A stretch of DNA of 13,918 nt, taken from positions 1-13,918 of the forward strand of contig CAJFQT010000028.1 of NCBI GenBank assembly GCA_904419095.1, given 5' to 3'. This DNA comes from an uncultured Clostridia bacterium (GTDB lineage: Bacteria; Bacillota; Clostridia; TANB77; CAG-508). Positions 7,021 to 13,002 of the stretch are shown here, piece after piece; within the stretch, counting starts at the first letter, position 1, and each line of letters starts with the position of its first letter. The position numbers and the translations under genes were made by a program. The notes below the pieces were generated by a model. The model was given only the letters and a program-made list of their open reading frames with translations, had not been told where the DNA came from and made no database searches.

Positions 7021-8268
7021 CTATCCCCCAAAAACACCCAAATACTTCTCAATAGCACTATCCGGATTAAACTTTCCAGTAAAATCCTTAATAGGAGCAA
7101 ACTCCCTATCAGCATCTACCCTTAAAAGAAGCATATCATCAAAAAAGTAAAAAGCATCAAAAATAAAATTCTCAAACTTAAAAACATTAGGACTATCAGG
7201 AACCTGTTTAACACCCTCATCATTAACAAAAGCATTTTTCTTAAAAGCCCTATGATAAGGCAAACTAATATCAGCCACTTTATTAACCGCATCAATACTC
7301 ATCAAATGAGAAAGCATATTAGCATCCCTATATAAATAATTACCATTATCATCCTTTGACTCAGAAAGCTCTAAAGAAATATCTGTATAATCAAGAATAG
7401 CAGGTTTACCATCTTTTCTACAATAAACAGCAGTCTTTTCCATAGGAGTTTCCTTAAAAATAGACTTAGAAGCAATTTGATTTTTTGAAAAAATAGTCAA
7501 CCCCAAAAATAAAGTATCAACATTTTGCAATAAAACATTATCAATTCCACCAAAAGAAATCCATTTAATACCCAAACGCATCATAACATCAAGAACACCA
7601 TCATTTTTCATAGAAGCAAAAACATTACCATTACCATTAGCAGCTTCACGAATTAGATAAGGTTCTTGTAAAAGCAAATTTCTCTTAACACTAATAATAG
7701 GCAGTTTACCTTGTTTAAAAAAGAAAATATAATCTTTAGGATAATCAAAAAAATTATTAATCTCAAAAAACGATTTAGTAGCAACATCATTTTCATCGCT
7801 AGTCATAACAAACCAAGGAATTGTAACATCATACTTTTCATTAGCCCTTTTTAAATCCTCACACATAATTTGAAACAAAGACTTTTTAACAGGTTTCAAA
7901 TTAAGCATATATGTACCTTTAGGACCTTTATATCCAAGACGAGAACCCTGACCACCAGCCATTGTAACAACAGCGAATTGATTATTTTTAATAACCTTTT
8001 CAGCAATAGAATCATAAAATAAAACATCTTGCTTAGATATAGAACATTTATCTATGTATGGTAAAGGAGAAACCTTCTGAGTCAAAGGAAAATTATCAGT
8101 CATAGAATTATCATATAAAGAAAAAATTTCATCAAAATCAATAGATAAAATCTGATTAATCAAAATCTCCTTTTGATTAACAGAAAGCTTATCATAAAAA
8201 TTAAGCAAATGTTCCTGATTATATTTTTTTAAAATTTTCTTTGCATTTTCCAAATCTGTTTTATTCAT
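7021..8268 (-). CDS. UDP-sugar pyrophosphorylase (UAP1/UDPGP type)
   Basis: This is a 415-residue nucleotidyltransferase of the UDPGP family, resembling eukaryotic UDP-N-acetylglucosamine pyrophosphorylase (AGX/UAP1) rather than bacterial GalU or GlmU. It would form a UDP-sugar from UTP and a sugar 1-phosphate in the cytoplasm. The nucleotide-binding loop VTMAGGQGSRLGYKGPKGTY is at 101-120. It is followed by PWFVMTSDENDVATKSFFE and FFKQGKLPII, then by NGNGNVFASMKNDGVLDVM, which in UAP1 contacts the uridine and sugar, and by FGGIDNVLL, which carries the metal-binding Asp. The ATG at 8268 is chosen over an in-frame GTG three codons upstream because TAGGAG lies about 7 nt before the ATG. It is the last gene of a three-gene minus-strand run, 110 nt after the phosphoesterase. 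The exact sugar cannot be read from sequence. Confidence 0.88.
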   Translation of the reverse strand: MNKTDLENAKKILKKYNQEHLLNFYDKLSVNQKEILINQILSIDFDEIFSLYDNSMTDNFPLTQKVSPLPYIDKCSISKQDVLFYDSIAEKVIKNNQFAVVTMAGGQGSRLGYKGPKGTYMLNLKPVKKSLFQIMCEDLKRANEKYDVTIPWFVMTSDENDVATKSFFEINNFFDYPKDYIFFFKQGKLPIISVKRNLLLQEPYLIREAANGNGNVFASMKNDGVLDVMMRLGIKWISFGGIDNVLLQNVDTLFLGLTIFSKNQIASKSIFKETPMEKTAVYCRKDGKPAILDYTDISLELSESKDDNGNYLYRDANMLSHLMSIDAVNKVADISLPYHRAFKKNAFVNDEGVKQVPDSPNVFKFENFIFDAFYFFDDMLLLRVDADREFAPIKDFTGKFNPDSAIEKYLGVFGG

Positions 8269-8378
8269 ACAAAACACTCCTAATAAATTTAAATACTAAT
8301 AAAAAATACTATACAAATATTGTAAACAAAAAATAATAATAGGCTTAAATTACTACAAATAAAAAACATTATAAGTAA

Positions 8379-9191
8379 TTAATTTAAATCATAAACTGTA
8401 GGAATAGCACCTTTTAAAGTATTGATTATCATATTTTTATTTGGCATATCTGAATTTTCTAAATCCTTAATTTCTTTTTCAATATTGTAAGGAATTCTCA
8501 CTAATTGAAAAGAAATACTATCCAAATCTTTACAACCAAATAAACCTTCTACTATTATATAAGATGCAAGAGTCGAAAATTTGTTACTTTTGTCACTGAT
8601 ATCATAATTCAACATCTCAACAGGAATACCTACACTTCCAGGATTAAAGATAGTTTTATTTTTATATCTAACAATACAAGGTGTATGAATATGTCCAAAA
8701 CCTACAACATCAGGTTCTACAAGACTATCAGACTTATTCAAAAAATCAGTATTTTTAAACAAATCATCAGGAGAAGACAATTCCTTACCCGCATATCTAG
8801 TATTTTCATTAGAAAACATAGGATTATAAATACTATCCAAGTCATAAGGAGAGGCATGAAATAACCTAATCAAATGACCACTCAAGTAAAAATCATAAGA
8901 AACAGGTAAATTAAATATAAAATTAGCCCTCTCCTCACCGATTTTATCTCTAGACCAAAAATGTCTATCTTTAACTTCAGGTCTACAAATAACATAATCC
9001 GAATTCCCTATAAGCATAACATCACAAACTTCTCTTAATCTATCAATTACCAAATCAGGATGTGTACACTTAGCGACATAATCTCCCAAACAAAAAATTT
9101 TCTTAATACCACGATTAGAAATATCTTTAAGAACAGTATCTAATGCAGTAAAATTACCATGTATATCAGAAATAATAGCAATTCTATCCAT
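8379..9191 (-). CDS. Calcineurin-like metallophosphoesterase (YfcE/MJ0936-like)
   Basis: This is a 270-residue two-metal phosphoesterase of the Metallophos_2 type. Ligand motifs appear in order: SDIHGN (8-13), CLGDYVA (34-40), IGNSDYV (61-67, the GNxD variant of GNHD), then FHASPYD and GFGHIHTP, and finally IFNPGSVGIP. Family members hydrolyse phosphodiesters or phosphomonoesters; some act on cyclic nucleotides or bis-nucleotides, so the true substrate is open. The start is ATG 9191 with GAGGAGG 7 nt upstream; a GTG six nt earlier is too close to that site. It lies 32 nt after the dGTPase gene and is almost certainly in its operon, which hints at nucleotide metabolism. The C-terminal 60 residues extend past the core fold. 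Confidence 0.88.
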   Translation of the reverse strand: MDRIAIISDIHGNFTALDTVLKDISNRGIKKIFCLGDYVAKCTHPDLVIDRLREVCDVMLIGNSDYVICRPEVKDRHFWSRDKIGEERANFIFNLPVSYDFYLSGHLIRLFHASPYDLDSIYNPMFSNENTRYAGKELSSPDDLFKNTDFLNKSDSLVEPDVVGFGHIHTPCIVRYKNKTIFNPGSVGIPVEMLNYDISDKSNKFSTLASYIIVEGLFGCKDLDSISFQLVRIPYNIEKEIKDLENSDMPNKNMIINTLKGAIPTVYDLN

Positions 9192-9223
9192 ATACACACC
9201 TCCTCATAAATTTTCATAAATAA

Positions 9224-10426
9224 TTAAAATCCAATAATATCGTTATAAACATCAATAGCAAAATTATCAGTCATACCTGAAATATAATATAAAATACAAC
9301 GAGAATAATCCACTTCACTATCAACATTGAAAAAAATATAATTTTTTAAATGCAATAAATCTCTATCACCACAATCATAATATTGCCTATAAAATCCTGA
9401 AAAACTATCACTTAAAAGTTTAGAAACTTTTGAAAGACTTTTAATAGAATTTAAAGTATTCTTACCATCAAAACAATTTTTTAAAGTATCATAAATTTCA
9501 TTCAAAACTAATCTAAAATATTTAATAGAAGGTTTTATCCTGTCACAAAAATAAATATTCAAATAATTAAACCTTTTAGCCTTATTCATCAAATCAAAAG
9601 CCTCATCAGAAAAACATAAACCGTTCTCAGGAGAAGAATTTTGACATAAATCAGAAATAAGATAATTAATAAGAACAGTATTATTAAGCTTTTTATCACC
9701 AAAAGAATTCAAAAGATTATCCAAATCAACTAAATGTTCATCCAAAATTCCCAAAGTGATAGCATCCTCTATATCACGACCAATATAAGAAATCTTATCA
9801 GCTATCTTAACGCAACAAGCCTCCCAAGTGTAAGGATTATATTGATTAGGATAAGAATAATCAGACAAATCAATACACTCAGTTCGAGGTTTAAGGCCAT
9901 TTTCGTCAATCTCACCACAATGAGAAATAATACCGTCCCTAACCCCATAAGTTAAATTTAAATTCTCCTTAAATCTATCCTGATTTTCCAACAACTCAAT
10001 AAAATCAACAAAATCCAATCCATTTTTTTCATGCCAAAAAGGAGAATGTAAGTCACGTTTACTAATTTCAGACAAAATACGTTCACCCTCATGACCAAAA
10101 GGACTATGACCGATATCATGTGCAACAGAAATAGCTTTAGTGAGTTCAGTATTTAAACCTAAAAAATTTGCAATAGTATAACTAATAGACTCAACATGAG
10201 TTACATGTTCAATTCTAGTACATATGTGATCATTTTCAGGCGAAAAAAACACCTGTGTTTTATGTTTTAATCTCCTATAAGCAGTAGAATTAATAACTCT
10301 AGTATAATCACGTTCAAAATCACTACGTAAATCATTACCTCTTGAATAAAGAGGACGTTTTCTCTCGATAATATTTTCCCAATTTGGGTTACTAGAATTA
10401 GCAGCAAAATTTTCAAACTTTTTCAT
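9224..10426 (-). CDS. dgt: Deoxyguanosinetriphosphate triphosphohydrolase-like HD protein (Dgt)
   Basis: This is an HD-domain dNTPase of 400 residues that would hydrolyse a dNTP (classically dGTP) to the deoxynucleoside and triphosphate, controlling the cytoplasmic dNTP pool. The N terminus has the family's RPLYSRGNDLRSDFERDYTRVINSTAYRRLKHKTQVF (residues 24-60), then the metal ligands RIEH (71-74) and the HD pair AHDIGHSPFGHEGE (102-115), and ADKISYIGRDIEDA with the fourth ligand. It belongs to the short Dgt type lacking the long insert of the E. coli enzyme. ATG 10426 is used because GGAGG lies 5 nt upstream; a TTG four codons earlier overlaps that site. It is first in the operon with the phosphoesterase and pyrophosphorylase, under its own promoter. 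Thymidylate kinase, which also acts on dNTP supply, is transcribed divergently. Confidence 0.92.
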   Translation of the reverse strand: MKKFENFAANSSNPNWENIIERKRPLYSRGNDLRSDFERDYTRVINSTAYRRLKHKTQVFFSPENDHICTRIEHVTHVESISYTIANFLGLNTELTKAISVAHDIGHSPFGHEGERILSEISKRDLHSPFWHEKNGLDFVDFIELLENQDRFKENLNLTYGVRDGIISHCGEIDENGLKPRTECIDLSDYSYPNQYNPYTWEACCVKIADKISYIGRDIEDAITLGILDEHLVDLDNLLNSFGDKKLNNTVLINYLISDLCQNSSPENGLCFSDEAFDLMNKAKRFNYLNIYFCDRIKPSIKYFRLVLNEIYDTLKNCFDGKNTLNSIKSLSKVSKLLSDSFSGFYRQYYDCGDRDLLHLKNYIFFNVDSEVDYSRCILYYISGMTDNFAIDVYNDIIGF

Positions 10427-10458
10427 AAGTACCTCCAATAAAAATAACTCTTAAAAAT

Positions 10459-10487
10459 ATTTTACTATAAAATCGAATAAAAGTAAA
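10459..10487 (-). promoter_or_regulatory. Promoter of the dgt operon
   Basis: On the minus strand, TTTACT (complement of 10482-10487) and TAAAAT (complement of 10459-10464) are separated by 17 nt. It lies 33 nt upstream of the dgt start and faces away from the plus-strand promoter 7 nt further. Confidence 0.55.
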
Positions 10488-10493
10488 TTAAAG

Positions 10494-10522
10494 TTTACAA
10501 TAAAAAAATAAAGTAGTATAAT
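10494..10522 (+). promoter_or_regulatory. Strong sigma-A-type promoter upstream of the 40-aa peptide and tmk
   Basis: TTTACA (10494-10499), a 17-nt spacer and a perfect TATAAT (10517-10522). Transcription would begin near 10529, placing the AAAGGAGG ribosome-binding site almost at the 5' end of the messenger. Confidence 0.75.
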
Positions 10523-10545
10523 AAACCAAGAAAAGGAGGAATAAA

Positions 10546-10668
10546 ATGTTACACATAATAAAAGATGATTTCGACGAAAGTCCAGAAGATATTTTAAACA
10601 CAATCAATAATATGTTAAATAAAAAAGAAGAAAACGAAAACAAAGAAGAAAAAAAGAAAGAAAATTAA
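10546..10668 (+). CDS. 40-residue charged peptide
   Basis: The ORF MLHIIKDDFDESPEDILNTI continues to a Lys/Glu/Asn-rich tail ending KKKEN. It has the best translation signals of the window: AAAGGAGG 6 nt before ATG, behind a near-consensus promoter. The first 25 residues would form an acidic helix pair and the tail is disordered. No family is recognised. It precedes thymidylate kinase by about 110 nt and may be co-transcribed with it. It could be a functional micro-protein or a leader ORF; the sequence does not resolve this. Confidence 0.6.
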   Translation: MLHIIKDDFDESPEDILNTINNMLNKKEENENKEEKKKEN

Positions 10669-10743
10669 AGATAAAATATTTTATAAAATCACAAAAAATA
10701 ACAATTTGGTTTATAGGTAAAACCAAAAAAACCTAAATAATAT

Positions 10744-10767
10744 AAAGGAGAAAAAGATATAATAATA
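10744..10767 (+). promoter_or_regulatory. tmk ribosome-binding site facing ATA codons
   Basis: AAAGGAG (10744-10750) is 29 nt from the first ATG (10780) but only 8 nt from ATA at 10759-10761; ATA ATA ATA (10759-10767) is in frame with tmk. Either the ATG is used with an unusually long spacing or AUA starts translation, as proposed for dprA. Confidence 0.4.
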
Positions 10768-10779
10768 TCAAAAAATAAC

Positions 10780-11457
10780 ATGGGAAAATTATTTGTAATA
10801 GATGGAACAGATGCGAGTGGAAAACAAACACAATTAAGCAAATTAAAAGAAAGATTAGACAAAGAGGGAATAGAATACAAAAGTGTAAGCTTTCCAAACT
10901 ATGACAGTGAAAGCTCAAGCTTAGTAAAAATATATTTAAATGGAGAACTATCAGAAGATCCAAAAGAAATCAGTCCATACATAGCATCAACATTTTATGC
11001 AGCAGATAGATATATAACATTCAAAAAAGAATATGAAGAATACTACAAAAATGGAGGAATTATACTAGCAGACAGATATACAACATCAAATATGGTACAC
11101 CAAGCAGGAAAAATAAAAGATGATAAAGAAAGAGAAAAATTTTTAAACTGGTTATGGGATTTTGAATTCAACCTATATGGTTTGCCAGTACCAACAGAAG
11201 TATTTTTCTTAAATATGCCAACAGAATACGCAATTAAACTAATGGAAAATAGAAAAAATAAAATTACAAAAGAAGAAAAAAAGGATATTCACGAAAGAAG
11301 TCCAGAACACTTAAAAGACGCGTATGAAGAAGCATGTAAACTATCAAAAAAATATAATTGGAAAGAAATAAAATGCGTAAAAGACGGAAAAATAAGAAGC
11401 ATAGAAGATATACATGAAGAAATCTATCAAGAATTAAAAAATAAAATAAAAAGTTAA
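10780..11457 (+). CDS. tmk: Thymidylate kinase (dTMP kinase)
   Basis: This P-loop kinase phosphorylates dTMP to dTDP in DNA precursor synthesis. The 225-residue product has the P-loop GTDASGKQTQ at 9-18, the substrate-binding FPNYDSESSSLVKIYLNGEL segment, and the DRYTTSNMVHQ motif (DR-Y/H type) that binds dTMP. A long lid region rich in Lys/Glu follows EVFFLNMP, then IHERSPEHLKDAYEEACKLSKKYNW. The form with SESSSLVK and a long lid is the clostridial/archaeal-like group. The conserved N terminus MGKLFVIDG favours ATG 10780, but the nearest ribosome-binding site favours ATA 10759 (seven extra residues). It lies downstream of the 40-residue peptide and divergent from dgt. No CGG codon occurs. 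Confidence 0.93.
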   Translation: MGKLFVIDGTDASGKQTQLSKLKERLDKEGIEYKSVSFPNYDSESSSLVKIYLNGELSEDPKEISPYIASTFYAADRYITFKKEYEEYYKNGGIILADRYTTSNMVHQAGKIKDDKEREKFLNWLWDFEFNLYGLPVPTEVFFLNMPTEYAIKLMENRKNKITKEEKKDIHERSPEHLKDAYEEACKLSKKYNWKEIKCVKDGKIRSIEDIHEEIYQELKNKIKS

Positions 11458-11571
11458 AAAGAAAATACGAGAAAAACAGAGAATAGATTTAAAATATTAA
11501 GAAAACAGAAGAAAAGAAACAAAACAGAAAAAAACAAACCTAAAGAAGACAAAAACAAAAACACATAAAAT

Positions 11572-11600
11572 TTGGAATAAAAACAAAAAAACAGTATAAT
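11572..11600 (+). promoter_or_regulatory. Promoter of the structured RNA
   Basis: TTGGAA (11572-11577) and a perfect TATAAT (11595-11600) are 17 nt apart. The predicted start near 11606-11608 coincides with the first base of the RNA's first helix (CGAT at 11607), an agreement that strengthens both calls. Confidence 0.75.
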
Positions 11601-11606
11601 ATATAT

Positions 11607-11950
11607 CGATGGTGCATTATTCTAGTCGTACTTAAGTTTATGAGGGTGGGGCTAAAAATCCACTAAAGGGCACATCGTTGAAGTTTCTTGTTTGTGCACG
11701 AACTATGAAACTATATTTGCAAAAAAGACTAATAAACTTATAAAAGTATGTCAAGGAAAACTTCTAGAATGTTTGCTTAAAATAATTAAGCATAAAAGTC
11801 TAGGGATTAAGGTACAGATTTAAGTGGCAATCTGGTATCTATGAAAATAGATATTTTCCTTAAATGGAAACGGCTATAGCAGTAATGCTAAGTGGAAAAT
11901 AGAGAAATTCGACCAGACCTAAACTGTAAAATTTACTTAGACTTTTGCCA
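11607..11950 (+). ncRNA. Large structured non-coding RNA (about 340 nt), possibly raiA-class
   Basis: No ORF fits, base composition is distinctly less AT-rich than the flanks, and a dense set of helices is visible. A 5' helix pairs 11607-11615 with 11670-11677 (one bulged G). A 9-bp helix pairs 11633-11641 (inside the first) with 11732-11740 (outside it), forming a pseudoknot. A 3' domain is closed by 11 bp (11794-11804 with 11936-11946, one G-U). It contains a 6-bp stem at 11815-11834, a 7-bp stem with a GAAA tetraloop at 11836-11853, a stem at 11855-11870 and a 5-bp stem with a GTAA tetraloop at 11877-11890. Another stem, 11774-11792, precedes the 3' domain. The G-rich block GAGGGTGGGG (11642-11651) is a likely conserved core. 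It is not recognisable as tmRNA, RNase P, SRP, 6S, a group I or a group II intron. The raiA motif is my best guess from memory, with about 40% confidence. Confidence 0.8.
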
Positions 11951-11969
11951 TCTAACATAAAATAGGGAA

Positions 11970-12022
11970 TGAGGGACGGTCCTAAAAATCCCTGTAGAAG
12001 GAATTTTTAGGACCGTTCCTCA
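11970..12022. repeat. REP-like imperfect palindrome (GGGACGGTCC type)
   Basis: The arms 11971-11992 and 12000-12021 pair over 22 bp with one G-U and one mismatch around a 7-nt loop. The core AGGGACGGTCCT / AGGACCGTTCCT has high GC compared with the surroundings. Short palindromes built on GGGACGGTYC are, from memory, dispersed widely in clostridial genomes and linked to REP-associated tyrosine (IS200-like) transposases. It also lies where the terminator of the structured RNA would be, so it may do double duty. No T-tract follows. Confidence 0.65.
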
Positions 12023-12167
12023 ACTAATTGATAAAAGCTAAAAAGCAAAAAATAAAATTTACTCAAAAGTTGATAAAAGAAACTATTTTTAGAAAAATAA
12101 ACTAAAATAAAAAGTAAAAATAAATATTATAACAAATTTCAAAGAAAGGAGAAATTCGTACAATAAT

Positions 12168-12194
12168 ATGCATTATACGAATAAAACAAGATGA
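12168..12194 (+). CDS. Possible 8-codon leader ORF overlapping the next start
   Basis: ATG at 12168 reads MHYTNKTR and stops at TGA 12192-12194, sharing ATGA with the start of the membrane protein. The only ribosome-binding site in the region, AAAGGAG (12145-12151), is 16 nt before this ATG and 39 nt before the main ATG. A leader peptide with translational coupling would explain that geometry, but the ORF is very short. Confidence 0.25.
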   Translation: MHYTNKTR

Positions 12195-12898
12195 AAAACA
12201 AAGAAGAAAAAGCAAAGCCGAGTGAAAAACAAGAATCGAAAAGGGCAAAAAAAGAACTAAAAAAAGCAACAATGCAAGAAAGAGCAAAAACAGAGAAAGA
12301 AAATAATCAAGAAATAAAAGAAGTAAAAGAAAAATTACAAGAAAACAAAAAAAGAAAAGAAAAAGAGAAAAAAGAAAATGCAAACATAAAATGGTTTATA
12401 GAAGTATTTATAATGACATTTATCTTATCAATGGTATTTTCATATATATCAACTAATGGAGTGTCAAATCTTAGCTTAATACCTGCAATATTAATCTTAG
12501 TAGGAGTGATTGCAGTAGGAATAATATTTGATATTGTAGGAGTTGCAGTTACAGTTGCAGACGAAAATGAATTCCATGCAAAAGCAACAAAAAAAGTAAA
12601 AGGATCAAAAAGTTCAATAAAATTAATAAGAAATGCACCAAGAGTAGCAAATATATGTGCAGACGTTATAGGAGATATATGTGGAGTACTATCAGGTGCT
12701 ATAAGTGCATTAATTTCTGTAAAAATAACAGAACAATTCGGTTTAAGTTTTGACCTACAATTTTTACTTAGTGCATTGGTATCAGCAGTAACAGTAGGAG
12801 GAAAGGCACTAGGAAAAAATGTTGCAAATAGTAAATCAACAGAAATTGTTCATATGGTTGGAATTTTAACAAATAAATTTTCTAAGAAAAATAAATAA
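12191..12898 (+). CDS. Membrane protein with charged coiled-coil N terminus (often annotated CorB-like)
   Basis: The product has 235 residues. Residues 1-70 are Lys/Glu-rich and probably one long cytoplasmic helix or coiled coil. Two to three membrane helices follow (about 72-95 and 100-125). The segment DIVGVAVTVADENEFHAKATKKVKGSKSSIKLIRNAPRVANICADVIGDICGVLSGA, then two more hydrophobic stretches, resembles proteins in Clostridia labelled as Mg2+/Co2+ transporter CorB-like and the DUF21 membrane region of CNNM/CorC proteins. No CBS domains are present, so a transport role is doubtful. The ATG at 12191 follows an in-frame TAA (12182-12184) and overlaps a possible leader ORF. It is convergent with the FGE-like gene. 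The function is essentially unknown. Confidence 0.75.
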   Translation: MKNKEEKAKPSEKQESKRAKKELKKATMQERAKTEKENNQEIKEVKEKLQENKKRKEKEKKENANIKWFIEVFIMTFILSMVFSYISTNGVSNLSLIPAILILVGVIAVGIIFDIVGVAVTVADENEFHAKATKKVKGSKSSIKLIRNAPRVANICADVIGDICGVLSGAISALISVKITEQFGLSFDLQFLLSALVSAVTVGGKALGKNVANSKSTEIVHMVGILTNKFSKKNK

Positions 12899-12925
12899 TT
12901 AAGTGAAGAATGTAATTTAGTAAGA

Positions 12926-12958
12926 AAAAAAGATATGTAATGCACACATATCTTTTTT
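12926..12958. terminator. Bidirectional intrinsic terminator
   Basis: Perfect 13-bp arms (12926-12938 and 12946-12958, AAAAAAGATATGT and its complement) surround a 7-nt loop. A- and T-tracts on both sides let it act in both directions, between the convergent membrane-protein gene and the FGE-like gene. Confidence 0.8.
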
Positions 12959-13002
12959 AGTTTCTTAACAAAATTCTCTTATAATTTTTTACATTAGAAA
13001 GG

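Noticed and set aside
9734..9955. Plus-strand ORF inside dgt
   Set aside because: It is entirely inside the strongly conserved HD-domain gene on the other strand and has no ribosome-binding site.
11607..11950. RNA region as RNase P RNA, tmRNA, or a group I or II intron
   Set aside because: No GAGGAAAGTCC or ACAGAA-type RNase P blocks, no tag-peptide ORF or tRNA-like ends, no domain V hairpin, and no group I P-Q-R-S core were found.
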